Shown: piece after piece, positions 1-10,440 of the stretch | Position numbering within the stretch: position 1 is the first letter of the stretch | How the letters are laid out: every line of letters starts with the position of its first letter | Source of the DNA: Mesostigma viride | Taxonomy: Eukaryota; Streptophyta; Mesostigmatophyceae; Mesostigmatales; Mesostigmataceae | Direction: 5' to 3' | Length of the DNA stretch: 64,000 nt | Assembly (NCBI GenBank): GCA_009746045.1 | Contig: RPFO01000629.1 | Coordinates: 186,001-250,000, forward strand | Notes under the pieces: model-generated | Database searches by the model: none | What the model was told of the DNA's origin: nothing | The model's input: the letters and a program-made list of their open reading frames with translations, nothing else | Translations under genes and position numbers: made by a program

Positions 1-52
1 AACTAATTAATTAATTAATTAATTAATTAATTAATTAATTAATTAATTAATT
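1..52. repeat. (TTAA)n / (AATT)n microsatellite tail
   Basis: Pure TTAA repeat cut by the left window edge. The same tail type abuts other dispersed retroposon copies here (35.4, 41.98 and 56.2 kb). I read it as the 3' tail of the minus-strand retroposon that follows. Confidence 0.8.
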
Positions 53-325
53 AAACTCGTGCTCCCGTTGGGGAGTCACGGAGCACCGAAGTGCTTTTAA
101 TCCCTGTGTGTGCACAACAGGAGAAAGGGCAGAGACCCCTAGTCTTCTTCATGCCAAAGGCATGCCACATGTACAGCTGCATTCGGGCACGTTAGCTAAA
201 CGGACACGCTAACGATCCGGCAATCTGTGGGTGCAATAATAAGACCCATGTGAGCATGGCATAACAAGGAGCGTGGGCGAGTAAACTGATCATAGCCAAG
301 ACGTAGCGTGGCTGTACAACAAGGA
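53..325 (-). repeat. 3' end of a dispersed non-LTR retroposon (family 1)
   Basis: This stretch recurs at about 56228-56490 in the same orientation and, shortened, at 35321-35473 in the opposite orientation. Another scrap is at 4592-4640. All copies share a 'gggagtcacggagcac'-type block next to an AATT-rich tail. The 35.3-kb copy has an 11-bp target duplication, so the family moves by target-primed retroposition. Because an ORF1 relic lies directly upstream in the same orientation, this could be the 3' UTR of that LINE. Confidence 0.7.
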
Positions 326-459
326 CTAAGCTAAGGCTACAATGCTGGTTGTGTACCGTGCGTTTGCGGTGCACGTGACTAGGTATGTTGGCACGGCTAG
401 GCAAACGTTCTAAGCATGGCTGCCATGGCGGCAGTGACTACCATGGATACAAGCTAGGG

Positions 460-1950
460 CTATTAGCTAGTCTAGCCCGCGGGGGGCGTCCACATCTTGT
501 GGTTGATCATCAGGTCCCCGCCCCTCCAGTACACCTTGGGCTTCTGGGGGTCCTGCTTATGGCGGAGGTATTCCGGCCACAGGTCGCGTCGCTGCTGCTG
601 CTGAGCGGGGGTCATGCAGGTCGTCGTCCAGCGTCCAGGTGAGGTCGTGCAACCGCTTGCGACGAGAGAGGAACCGCTGCTTGTCCTCGTGAACGGGAGG
701 GGAAGGTGAGCAGAACTGGTGGGGGAGCCGCCTTGTCCCGTGAGTGGGGAAGGCGGTGACACCCACGCAGTTCTACCTCACCTACCAGGCCCATGAGGGT
801 AAGGAGCTGGTCCTTGCGCTCGTCGGCAAGGGAGGTTGACGTCTCACCTGGCTTCTGGGGGAAACGACGCAGCACCAATCGGCACTCGATCGCGGCGAGC
901 GCGGTCGGTGGCCTCCCGTTGGTTGGCCTAGCTGGCGGTGGTCCTCCAGCTCCTGGAGCTTCGTGGCGATGGCGTCGGTGGTGGAGGCGGTCGCTGACCG
1001 CACCAGGTCCGCATAGGAGAGGGGCGGGAGGTCGCCAGCATCCAGCCGGGGTGGCTGGGATGCGATGGTGGCCGTCTGCTCCGCTATCTTTGGGACCTGT
1101 GAGGCCATGCAGGGCCTCGGTGTGAGCGGTGATGGCTTCAAGCTTCTTCATGAGCACGCCGCACTTGCCCTCCACCTGGTTGAGGCGAGAGACAAGAGCA
1201 GCGTGCGTCTCAGATGCCTGCGCCGCGGTGTGCAGCGCCGTGAACTCAGGGTTTGGAGCTTGTGGACGACCTTGGTTTCTACATTGGAGACCCGGGCCTC
1301 CACCGTGTTGAGCGTCGTGTTTGACAGCGAGGTCAGCTTCTCGGCCAACGGCCAGGTCACGTGCTCCTCCAGCACTGCTCGGATGTCATCCTTGCAGAGG
1401 GAGGAAGCCGATGTGGCTGTCCGGGCCGCACAGGCTGGGCTGGGGCGCGGATCTTGGCTGCGCTTTTGTCCATCTAGGTAGCTGGTAAAAGCTGCACAGG
1501 ATGTCGAGGCGGTGGTTGAGGTCTCCCCTGGTAAAGAACCTCTCCAGGTTCTCGTCGGGGATGGGCCCTGTGGCCCCATGGAGCTTGCGTTCCTGTGCCA
1601 AGAAACGCACTATTTCGGCGCATTCTTCTGTGGACAGCTCTAGCCATGCAGCGCTGAAAAGAAAAGCGGTCGTAATCAGGTAGGTACCTGCGCCATTTGC
1701 GTTCGTGGCAGGGTTTCTTGGGCTCGGGCGAGGCGCTTGGCGATGGCTTTGCTGGCGATGGATTTGCGAGCCCAGCCGGCTGGGCAAGGACGATGGCGAT
1801 CGAGTGGGTTGGGCTGGGAGCCGGAAAGCTCCTTTTCCAAACCCCGTTTTGCTTTTGGGGTCGTCATAGCTGCTTGTCACGTGCGTAACTTTGGCAATAC
1901 TGCGTTTCAGCCGTAACCGATTATACTGGCGTGTGCGTCTCAAAAAAGCG
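460..1950 (-). pseudogene. Decayed LINE ORF1 (L1-type RNA-binding protein)
   Basis: The minus strand shows an ORF1-like protein broken over several frames. From its N-terminus: a basic proline/serine-rich part (about 1900-1680); a helical stretch with LSTEECAEIVRFLAQ near 1640-1590; a coiled-coil-like stretch with LSNTTLNTVEARVSN near 1340-1270; and a C-terminal segment near 680-476 with TWTLDDDL followed by QQQQRRDLWPEYLRHK and VYWRGGDLMIN. The last pattern (a DDL-T/DPAQ-RR-LWP motif, then a W/F-RG-x-L-x-V strand) is typical of the C-terminus of plant and algal L1 ORF1 proteins. At least three frameshifts make it non-functional. No ORF2 follows. Instead the 3' repeat and TTAA tail come next, so this may be an ORF1-only derivative. 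Confidence 0.6.
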
Positions 1951-3424
1951 CATCGAATGCAAGTGGTCTGACCGAATTTGGGGCTCAGATGCAAAAGATC
2001 TGAACTCCGCCGTCAGCCATACCGCCGTCAGCCATTTTACACTAACGCTTGGCTCATGCAAAATGCCTACTTGACATGAAAACAGCCTGTCTGGGAGTAG
2101 GTGCTTGGAGAAGTCAGATCTACACGCGAATACCAACCGGCATGCAACTACGGCTTCGCATGGTAACCCTCTATCTATTTAAGGGGGTTGGCTTGCGATC
2201 ATGTTGAACACGGACATTCCCTTATGGCGACACTCTAGCTGGCCGACGGCCGACGGCCGGATCGAGGCATTAGTATCAATGAGACATTATTGATACATGG
2301 TATGTGCATGATTAATTGATACGTGCAACCAGCCATTCCATACCATGTTACCCTCCCACTGAGGACTTATGCTCACGCAATGCAGTCATGTGTCTATTAA
2401 TTAGTTAATAAGTAATGCAACAGCGCAGGCCAGAAATGTATATTATAACAACAAAGCACATCAATCATTCACAATACATCATGACAACTATTAGTACACG
2501 TACATCTAACTAAGCTAGGTAAGGACTAGCGTGCGTGCATGCATGCATGCATGCACAAGGTGGCCAACAAAGCATCGTACCAGTTAGCCAAATCTTGATA
2601 TCTTGATGAGACAAAGAGGTGGCGCTTCATTCAGCTGCTAGCTGTAACGTGCCAAACCCATCGCGGCCAGGCACGTTGGGAAAGATCGTTTCTATCTACG
2701 GGACCATCGTCCCGGTTTGTTGCCTGTCTGACGGAGTAGGAATTAAGGGGAATCACTAAGCTATGGGCTACTTGCTGTCATCACAGCGTAGGCCCAGAGG
2801 CATTATATTAATTACCTTCTTGTATTCTTGCAATTGCAGTTGTACAAGGATATGTGTTGGACATGATTGTATTAAAAGGAATAGATTCGTAGCTCAGATT
2901 AACTGAGGTGGGTGAGTCGGCGGATTGACGAACGACTGTCTTGTGCATCGTCCTCGCACACCTTTATGCCAAGCAGTGCCACTAGGTCGGCACTCCGGAC
3001 GGCACCAGCTGGCTGATCCACTCGTGTGGCCCAAATTCACCCGTCACTAAGTTACGACCTGAAGTTCATTGTAGTGTGCCGAACTACGGGTCGAACATAG
3101 GGCTGATCGACCTCTAACCATGTCCGTGGTAACCATCGTTACGTTATGCCATCGGACACACATCCATCGATATATATCCCAATGTCACCGATATTGCTCT
3201 AGATATCGACTGTCCGCACCCTCGTATACACATGCAGAGGTGTGCACCGGAAGGTATGGACTTCAAACCACCCTAGGTATCTATCTCTTTTGCACGTATC
3301 TTTTTGTACCATATTTCTTTTGCCAAACTTTCTCGTGCTCACTAGGTTCGACCCTAGCCGGCACGCTACACTAGCTGGATGAAGCGTACATACAATTGAT
3401 CCTGATCCCTACGGCACGGTCGTC
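1951..3424. other. Intergenic / repeat relics, nothing recognisable except a LINE tail
   Basis: No supported gene. Positions about 2343-2410 ('gaggacttatgctcac' then an ATTAATTAG tail) match the 3' end of the LINE copies near 21.3 kb (inverted) and 25.8 kb. The rest is AT-rich sequence with a short GCAT run near 2534-2552. Confidence 0.5.
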
Positions 3425-3545
3425 CCTGAGACGCGTGGACGCTGACGCAGGAGCTGGAGAAACGACTCGACGGCAACGTCACCAAGATGCTGCGCAAGGC
3501 ACTTAACCCATCATATCCCCTTTGGTTTGAGCACTTGAGGTTTAT
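3425..3545 (+). pseudogene. LINE ORF2 3' fragment (reverse-transcriptase C-terminal region)
   Basis: The plus strand reads TWTLTQELEKRLDGNVTK and then MLRKALN. The same segment occurs in the larger minus-strand LINE at about 21845-21955. The pattern (Y-G-x-E-T-W, then L-x-x-x-M-L-R) is the usual region just after the reverse-transcriptase domain of L1-type elements. Only about 40 codons remain; both flanks have moved on. Confidence 0.6.
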
Positions 3546-3814
3546 ATCCCCCTCTAGTAGTGACCACATGGTTGCGGCATGATGCACCTCTTCTCTTGCT
3601 CGCACCAGTCAGGTAGACACCGACCTCGATCGGTCTGGCCGGCCCCCAACGGCTTGGCCAACCACGGCGGCATATCCTGACCTGGCCTGGCCCCAAGGAC
3701 ATCCCTAGCAAGATGGGTAAACTTGCCATGACGTATACACAGCAGTTGCTGGCCGACCTAGTGGTCCCAGCTACGTTTATATACACCGCATTCACTCCCT
3801 CTCTCTTGCTTGGA

Positions 3815-4180
3815 CTGCCATGCAGAACAAGAAGACGTGGAAGACGATATTGACAGTCCAGGCTCACACGCCGGCCCCTGTGGGCAAGCCCCCTCCCCCC
3901 AGGCGGAAGGGGCGCTTTGCTGAGGAGAGTCATCAGGGTTTTAATTCTAGATTAGCTTAGAGTTAGCTTAGCTCGGTTTCCCGGCTTCGCCCACCTCCAT
4001 CCATCCCTAGCAAGGAAATACGTGCTACCGACATGATCTCCCAACGGAGTCATGTTATAATTTAATTTAGTTTAATTTAGTTTAATTTAATTTAATTTAA
4101 TGATGTAGACAATATTTGTAACTTTGGTGTAATTATTTTTTAATGAGATTAGCATAGTAAGTCCGTGGCATGCCCATGCG
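3815..4180 (+). repeat. Dispersed LINE 3' segment with a conserved basic C-terminal peptide
   Basis: Homologous in inverted orientation to 57770-58240. Both copies encode MQNKK-x-WKT, then HTPA, then VGKPPPP-R/K-RKGRF, and both continue into the same non-coding tail ('gagattagcatagta', 'atgcccatgcgcatg'). I read this as the end of a LINE ORF2 plus 3' UTR. The match runs through both peptide and UTR, which argues for one mobile unit. Confidence 0.6.
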
Positions 4181-4202
4181 CGCAGTCACATGGATCTATT
4201 AA

Positions 4203-4523
4203 TTGATTATAATGCCCATGCGCATGACACGCAAGTACTTACTAACTTACTTTGGTTTGCACATTGGCAATCAGGATTTGTACGCTGATTTACCATATGA
4301 TTCCCATATTATTATACCTTCAAAGATCGAGCAGCTCGTATCGAGCACATGGGGCTGGCCTAGGCCTCTCCGTGATTTGGAAAAAGACATGATGGACAAG
4401 GCCAAGTGGGCTCAGGTCATAGAGCTAGACAACAACCCCCCTGCAGTGGGGAAGCCGCGCGCGTTTGCACACGTGGGAAGCATGCTAGACAAGACCCCTA
4501 GGGTCGCGGGCACCATAGAATAG
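4203..4523 (+). pseudogene. LINE ORF2 C-terminal fragment
   Basis: A 106-codon open stretch containing TYFGLHIGNQDLYADLPY. Its DNA matches the segment following the RT C-terminal region of the minus-strand LINE near 21800-21850 ('ggtttg...attg..aat.aggatttgtacgctg'). It is probably another 5'-truncated copy. It has no independent start context and no domain beyond the LINE match. Confidence 0.4.
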
Positions 4524-4591
4524 AGTAGGACTGTTTTTGTAGAGTAGCTTAGACCGGTAGGATTGCGTGTACCCATCCATATATCCATCGG

Positions 4592-4640
4592 GATTAATCT
4601 GTGACTCCCCAACGGGAGCCCGAGTTCAATTAACCCATAG
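4592..4640 (+). repeat. Scrap of family-1 retroposon 3' end
   Basis: 'tgactccccaacgggagc' followed by 'attaacc' matches the tail-proximal block of the 35321-35473 copy in the same orientation. Confidence 0.5.
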
Positions 4641-5800
4641 TCCGAAAACTGTATGTGATCGCATACACTTTGACTTAACGTAAAAAAACACGTAATTCCC
4701 GGAGCGCCGCGCCATGCACCCGTGACGGAGGGAAGTTGTCCGGTGGGTCTGGGAACACTTAGGGAAGAAGGTGATGCATAGCCAGCAGCATAGGTTTGGG
4801 GGGGGGTATTCGCCATAGCTTGGTTGGTAATTACAACGTGCATTGAGAAAGTATCACGTGACTTCGGCGGGAAATTTTCGCTCGCGCGCGCGCGTAACGA
4901 GATATGGCTGCCAACGTGCCGTTATCATGGAAATTTTGCGTCTCGCGGCAAGAATCGGTTTAGAATGATGATGCGTGATGTTGCTCAGAATGATGATGCG
5001 TGATTTTCGTAGGTCAGGCATGGCCGGATTGGGAAAATACAGGTAGGAAAATACTGCCTTCTTGGTCGTCAGTGCCAGACAAGTCATCGCTTATCATATA
5101 TCGAGTTTTTCCTTATGGCCGGGCAGTCTGCGCCAGCCCGAGCATCCAGGTTTGCTACGGGATGTCCGCTGCAGCATTTGTTGCGAATGCGGACGCGTTT
5201 ATAGGTCATCTTTGAACGAATCATCAACCTGGCAATCATAAAGGATGCATGCATGATGCGGCTATGGCGGCCTATACCCGTAGAGCAACGGTATGTGTGA
5301 GTAGTATATGGTGGTCCCGGCCAGCGGACCCCGGGCAGGACATGAACGAGCTGGGTACGACAACGTATTTGCGTGTTGTTTGCAGCGGAATTCGTCTCCC
5401 ATGCATTATATATGATGACGGTTTTATCTTTGCATATTTCAGCAAGCTTGCATGCCTGTCGTAGAGTCTAGTGGTATCAGCCCTGAACTGAGTGCCCAGT
5501 TTATGGCATATCTTTGGAGTGTATCATTCCGTTAGTGCAGGTAGGCAACGTGTTAATTGTATTCCAGCACTTTTGGCAGCATTGCATAGATGGCGCTATG
5601 TTGGTATTGAGTTTCCCTACCCTCCCTGGGAAAAAAGTGGGGGGTAGACCTTAATTGGGGAAAAAAGATCGTCTTTTGGCCAACTTTGACTAGAGCTATC
5701 ATCCAAATGATTTGATAAAGCCATGGACGGTATCATATTGCATATTCTGAAAGCCCTTGAAGTGTAAATACTCCTAGCATCTTGGTTGGGGGTATTTGGA
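4641..5800. other. No supported feature
   Basis: Short ORFs only, none with a recognisable domain. A CG-alternating run lies near 4876-4893. This is the left flank of element B and ends in its target duplication GTTGT (5801-5805). Confidence 0.4.
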
Positions 5801-5805
5801 GTTGT

Positions 5806-6152
5806 AGTTAAAGCCCGACCGGCTCAGCTATGGCGGTCGGTCACGTTGAGCTTGGGCTAAGGTGAACACAGAGAACTGCTGTCGGAGCTGGCCCACCACT
5901 GGTTTATGTCTTATAGCCAGCAAACCCTATCCGGTTAGCCGTAACCGTGGGACAAGCTAGCTGTCCGTACCGACCCGGATAAGGCCCCGGACTGGGGCCT
6001 AGGTGGCGCCGGCCCTAGGCGCCGCCCTTAGACTGGTCGACCGCATCGGACCGCCGGATTATAGCCGGCGGCTTAGCGGACGCTAGCGGAAGGCATGCGG
6101 ACGGACATGGGGAACTTAAAGCCAGATCCTAGGGCTCTAGAGTTACTCAACT
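5806..6152 (-). repeat. 3' LTR of element B
   Basis: 347 bp. On the coding strand it begins AGTTGAGTAACTC and ends GGGCTTTAACT, giving short inverted termini AGTT...AACT rather than TG...CA. It is contiguous with 6153-6236, then element A, then 15411-15715. A purine-rich stretch (complement of 6162-6176) lies on its internal side and could be the polypurine tract. Confidence 0.9.
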
Positions 6153-6236
6153 CCGACATACTCTTTTGTTCTTTGATTAATTATCAAAATAATTACATCA
6201 AATGCAGACCATACAAAACCCTCTACTAAGGTAGGG

Positions 6237-6864
6237 AGTTAATATTGCCTGGCAAGCAATATTATTCTACTAAGCTACTTGGCTTGTAGAGATTCTACTT
6301 CCGGTTACTACAATCCAGAAACGGGTTCATTCTGATGAGTATTGCTCGAGATATGAGCAAGATACTGTTCTACTACATTCTACTTGGATTCGGTGATTCT
6401 ACGGTGGTTCTTCAAGTGACGCGTGGCATACGACGTCTTGTCACAGTGTACGATAGGACATTTAGTCTCCGACACTGCGGTCTATTCAATGCTATTGATT
6501 AGACGTAACAAATAGTGACAGGACTTGTGCGACAGGACACTGATGTGACTATTTATGGATAACGAGTCGAGATCTGCTGGTCCAGAGTGAAGGACAGCAA
6601 TATTGTGAGATGATCTGTCCTATCAGTCATCTGGATGTGACTGCGTCACAATTAGTATATAACGAGCAGGACGCTGCCACTTGGTAGCACCACTTTCCCT
6701 GCACCTGTGTCCTCGCACCTTTGGCGACGGTTCTCACGTGCCTCGTGCATTCTGTGCTGGTAGCCATAACCAGCAACGTAAACCTATTGATTAATATAAC
6801 TACTTCCTCTGTAGATATTAATCAGTGCAGGCTGAACCACAGTTCAGCCACAGTTTCGTTAACT
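6237..6864 (+). repeat. 5' LTR of element A
   Basis: Begins AGTTAATATT and ends TTCGTTAACT, a short perfect inverted terminus AGTTAA/TTAACT. The sequence just inside (6865 on) is not complementary to a usual tRNA 3' end. A 7-bp stem-loop (CGTAATC-TACT-GATTACG) lies at about 6881-6898. Confidence 0.93.
6656..6662 (+). promoter_or_regulatory. Candidate TATA box in element A LTR
   Basis: TATATAA about 210 bp before the LTR's 3' end, with the same motif at 15202-15208 in the 3' LTR. It would place a transcription start (U3/R boundary) near 6685-6695. Prediction only. Confidence 0.4.
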
Positions 6865-6945
6865 CGAATTACAAGCGAGTTCGTAATCTACTGATTACGG
6901 CATTGATTTCTGGTGTCGGCAATTTTTACGGTGTTTTTCCATTAT

Positions 6946-7106
6946 ATGGGAAACACGCGTGAATATCGTGAGCCATCTCCCGAGCGTGCGTCGGCTCCAT
7001 CGTCTTCAGGTTTTAATTTCAACGTTCAACGTACGGCGTCAACTGCTGCGCTGCATTCGCGTGCTGTTCAACCTTCGCTGTCTCAAGCGCTCGTCAGCCG
7101 GCCGCC
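6946..7106 (+). CDS. N-terminal part of the gag-like leader ORF of element A (interrupted)
   Basis: First ATG after the 5' LTR, about 80 nt downstream, in a position comparable to the gag start of element B. It encodes a short serine/proline-rich, basic N-terminus beginning MGNTREYREPSPERAS. The frame runs into the inserted transposon at 7107 and stops at 7111-7113. Removing 7107-8808 (transposon plus one duplication copy) joins this frame directly to the open frame from 8809, so the two pieces were one ORF. No conserved domain recognised. Confidence 0.55.
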
Positions 7107-8798
7107 AGTGTGAGCCAGTACGGCAATACGGCAATACGGCAAAACCTCGGCGTATTGCGTATTGCCGTATTATACGCGTATTATACGCGTATTATACGCC
7201 AAAAAAAAAAAAGTGGTTTTTTGACCGGAAAAGTGGATTTTCAATTAGGATAAAATATTCTAAGGTGTTTATCCCATGGGCGTGCCTCTCAAAAACTCTA
7301 GCTAATGTCTCAATCTTGATGAAAAACAATACAATGCACGTAGAGGTCGCCGGTAGCCGTTTGACACTCACTTGGTTGTCTCATCAATTGTATGAAGTGT
7401 AATTAATTAATTAATTAGTTAATTATCACGTGACTGCGTCACGTGGGTGCCAATACAAAGTAGAGGAACCTTCAACCCCTGTACACAATGAGAGGGAGGG
7501 AGGGCGCCCTAGCTTCTCTCACTGCCACCGCCCACCAGTCGGTGGGCAGGCCACATCGAGCGCTCTATCCACATCACGGGGCCGGGGCGCATCACTGTGG
7601 GACAACCATTATTAACGATACCAGAGGTAGGCTGAAGCATAGCTGATGCTGTACAAGAAAGGTGAAGTGGGCTCAACGGGCGTCTGCTAAGGCATAAGCA
7701 AATGGCCACGCTGAGCCATGGCTGGGCTAATGTGATTGCGTTCATGCCACTCTAAACCGTTGGGGCTACTCTAAGCCGTTGGGGCTAGATCAGTATACTA
7801 TGCTCGAGAAATACATGGCAAGTCATGCTATAATGTAAAAGCTATGTCGATTGCCCTCTTCTAGACAGCTGGCTAGAATCTATTCTGGGGGAGCCCTAGG
7901 GGGTGTCGACAGTTTGTTGTTTACATAAAGGTCATGAAGTGTGATACTCATCCACTGCATGGTATATAGATTGCTAATTGAACTAATTCCTTATTACAAC
8001 CATGAACTTATTGATAGGTATACGATTCGACCCAAAACCTTGATACAGTATGCAATAAAACGTGAACAGGATAGCACATACCAGATCAAAACCGCAGATT
8101 AATTACCTTCCTTGCTGGAGCTAGCCGGATGCCCACCTCATCGATGTAGCTGCGAGCCGCTTTCCTGGCCGTCGTCGCCAATAAAACATGTCAGCGATAT
8201 ATTTTACACATCTATCCGCGTACAAACGTATCGACTTATTTCCCGCCTAGTAACAGTTAGCACATGCACGGCGACCGACCTGGTCGCTGATCAAACGAGG
8301 TTGCTGCACCGAGCATAGGGTCGAGACATATCTGCGGACACCCAGGCGTTGCCTGCCAATGATATACGCTGTTTAGGACCTATGGATCATGCCTGCAAAA
8401 TTGCAGTTCAAAATGTCAAGCCATGCTCCCATACCAGTCAGATTTCTGCACCTCCATGGCCGCGGAGGTCAACTATCATATTTATGCAAGTCGGTCTCGT
8501 TTTGCCATCGTTTACCCACGCCGTCAACTGGCAGAGATGACAAGCGGGACCAACCGTAGGCCCGTACTCCCCAAGTACGGTTCAGGCTGCGTACCTGCCT
8601 AGGTCAGCAACGCCAAAACTAGCTCTGGCGCCAAATTCCGGAGCCGGGCGCCGTATAATACGCGAAAAATACGTATTATGCGCCGTATTGGCGTTGAGAA
8701 CGCAATACGCCGTATTTCTAGTACGTTAGTACGCCAAACCCCGCCGTATTGTATAATACGGCGTATTTACCGTATTATACGGCGTATTGGCGTTCACT
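7107..8798. mobile_element. 1.69-kb terminal-inverted-repeat DNA transposon (MULE-like), non-autonomous, inside element A
   Basis: GCCGGCCGCC occurs directly at both sides (7097-7106 and 8799-8808), a 10-bp target duplication. The ends are imperfect inverted repeats starting AGTG (13 of the first 18 bases match). Subterminal regions at 7113-7200 and 8645-8795 are rich in short inverted and direct units such as CGTATTATACG and CGCCGTATT. There is no transposase ORF. A 9-11 bp duplication suggests the Mutator superfamily; the subterminal repeats could also fit other families. It contains the short retroposon at 7401-7933. Confidence 0.8.
7401..7933 (-). mobile_element. Short retroposon (family 2) with (TTAA)n tail, nested in the 1.69-kb transposon
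   Basis: The tail (TAATTAATTAATTAATTAG) is at 7401-7425. ATGAAGTGT flanks both ends (7392-7400 and 7934-7942). The body is homologous, in the same orientation, to the 41571-41984 copy: shared palindrome CACGTGACTGCGTCACGTG beside the tail, then 'gtgccaatacaaagtagaggaacc', the 'gtaggctgaagcatagct' block and a 5' block near 7860-7885. No ORF. It is a SINE or a 5'-truncated LINE 3' end. Confidence 0.75.
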
Positions 8799-8808
8799 GC
8801 CGGCCGCC

Positions 8809-9215
8809 AGTTTCTAACGATCTGCATCAGTTCGTCGACGACCTTACTCAAGATTTGGAAATCCTGTCGGAAAATTCCCATATTTTCCGAAGGCTTGCAG
8901 CGTCGGGATCAGACGAGCAAGCTCAAGTAATTTCGGCGCTTCGCACCTACGGCTTGCCTGGGTGTTCTGGCGTTGGCGACAGCGTGGTCTGGAATTTCGG
9001 CGACTCTTCCGGCTGTCGCAGTTCCGGTTAGCAACAACGGGTGGGCGTCGTCAGTCGACGGTATCATAAACGTCGCTGCTTCGATTCAGCGGCAATCAAA
9101 CGCTGAGGAGCCAGGTGAAAACAGCGAGGGGCTTCCTGATTTATATCCGAGTATTGTGCAGCAGATTTTGGATAACGTATTGCAGTTTCCGCGCGACGAT
9201 ATGCGGCTGGATTAA
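8809..9215 (+). pseudogene. Continuation of the gag-like leader ORF of element A, frameshifted
   Basis: After the transposon, the frame continues with SNDLHQFVDDLTQDLEIL and an alpha-helical segment to about 8965. A frame change near 8960-8975 is then needed to follow a second open stretch ending ...DDMRLD at 9215. It resembles the helical N-terminal half of element B's gag in position and character, but I see no alignable motif. The next gag ORF starts 150 nt further on, so either a stop has split one gag or the element has a separate short first ORF. Confidence 0.4.
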
Positions 9216-9365
9216 ATTTTCTGTTATAATTAACAGAGAATTAATTCAGGAAAAATTTTTTCTTGGTTCCAGAGCTTAAGGGATTAATTTATTAATTCCC
9301 CAGCAGTATTCTTTCTTCAGCATCGGCATCGGCATCGACAGTTGTCATCGGCATTCGCAGCGACC

Positions 9366-10262
9366 ATGCAGGGTTTGGAAGACGGCGAGATACGCGGCGA
9401 ACAAATGCTGCGGGGTCAGAATTTTAATCAGAATTTTAATCGTCCAGCAGCAGCAGAGCAGCCCCGCAGAGCCAAGGCCCAGGAGGGCTTTGCTATTCTT
9501 AACCAGCTTCCCAGTCTCAAGGAGCACTGGACTGTTAAGGATAAGGATATTACCATTAGGCACCTTAAGGGATATAAGGGCTTGTATAATGGTAACAATC
9601 CTCTGCAGGTGCTGTGTATGTCACAGTACCTTCTTAAGTGTCCCAAGAGGGTGCAGAAGTATGTAAATGACAAGTTTGAGGATGGAGATTCCTGGGAGGT
9701 TTTTATAGCTGAGTTTGAGGTGTTCCTAGATGATAAGAGGGCTAGTGATGGCTCCTTTTGGAAGAAGGAGTACATTGATTTCAAGGCTGAGGGTCTGATT
9801 CTGCAGGCATTTGAGGATTTTCAGGAGCTCAGGCACAATTGTGCTGGCAAGGGGTATGTAGTGTCAGATGAGATTGCCATGGATGATTTCCTAGGTAGCC
9901 TGGGATTGGATGAGGTCACCTTGGATAACCTGCAGGTGCACATGCGTACATGCACCACCTGGGCTGCTATGGTGGCCAAGATCAAGGATTATTTCAGGGG
10001 CAAGTATGTGGGAGGCAAGAAGGAGGCAGACAAGGCCAGGGAGAAGCAGAAGGAGAAGGATAAGGTGGATGTGGCAGCTGCAGCAGGGGGCAGTGTTCCC
10101 AAGGTCAAGGGCAACCAATGGGGGGGCAGCCCTCCAACGGTTATGGTCCACCAAGGTCAGGGCCTTCCAAGCGGGGGGCTTCCAGGCCAAGGGCTTCAGT
10201 GGCTTCAAGCGTCGTGGAGGTCCTTCCCAGGAGCAGCCAGCGGCTCAGCGTCCCAGATTTGA
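9366..10262 (+). CDS. Gag of element A (capsid region)
   Basis: An open frame begins at 9342. I take ATG 9366 (MQGLEDGEIRGEQ) as start because the earlier codon is TTG. It has an asparagine/glutamine-rich N-terminus, then an alpha-helical capsid-like region with SWEVFIAEFEVFLDD around residue 100. Element B's gag has the matching TWEVFYNGLDAHL. A basic lysine/glutamate-rich linker follows near residues 225-245. The frame closes at 10262 before the zinc knuckle, which lies one frame over, so a one-base change has occurred, probably in the G7 run at 10119-10125. Function inferred: virus-like particle protein that packages element RNA. Confidence 0.75.
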   Translation: MQGLEDGEIRGEQMLRGQNFNQNFNRPAAAEQPRRAKAQEGFAILNQLPSLKEHWTVKDKDITIRHLKGYKGLYNGNNPLQVLCMSQYLLKCPKRVQKYVNDKFEDGDSWEVFIAEFEVFLDDKRASDGSFWKKEYIDFKAEGLILQAFEDFQELRHNCAGKGYVVSDEIAMDDFLGSLGLDEVTLDNLQVHMRTCTTWAAMVAKIKDYFRGKYVGGKKEADKAREKQKEKDKVDVAAAAGGSVPKVKGNQWGGSPPTVMVHQGQGLPSGGLPGQGLQWLQASWRSFPGAASGSASQI

Positions 10263-10440
10263 TTTCAACAGGGTGGGGTCCCAGCGGGGACCACCTGGGG
10301 TGGGGACACCTCGTATCACATGTTATTTCTGTCACCAGCAGGGCCACATCCGTAAGGACTGCCCTAGCTGGCGTAAGCAAAGGGGCCAAGGGGGTATAAC
10401 AACCCAACCTGACAGGCTCAGCCTTCCCTGGGCTTGCTAG
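10126..10440 (+). CDS. Gag C-terminal part with CCHC zinc knuckle (element A)
   Basis: In the +1 frame relative to the capsid part, this stretch encodes a phenylalanine/glycine/arginine-rich linker and then CYFCHQQGHIRKDC (about 10322-10363), a perfect CX2CX4HX4C nucleic-acid-binding knuckle. It ends at TAG 10438-10440. The pol frame opens at 10413, so the frames overlap by 28 nt, and moving from this frame to pol is a -1 shift. The capsid part and pol are already in the same frame, so two compensating indels in a former single gag-pol ORF are equally possible. Confidence 0.75.
   Translation, partial: AALQRLWSTKVRAFQAGGFQAKGFSGFKRRGGPSQEQPAAQRPRFDFNRVGSQRGPPGVGTPRITCYFCHQQGHIRKDCPSWRKQRGQGGITTQPDRLSLPWAC

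Noticed and set aside
6237-6864. Reading the 6.2-kb and 14.8-kb repeats as LTRs of element B
   Set aside because: Target duplications and strand of the ORFs pair 6237-6864 with 14783-15410 (plus strand) and 5806-6152 with 20805-21151 (minus strand).
10413-10440. Programmed -1 frameshift between gag and pol of element A
   Set aside because: No X-XXY-YYZ slippery heptamer is visible in the overlap, and gag capsid and pol are already in the same frame, so two compensating indels explain it equally well.
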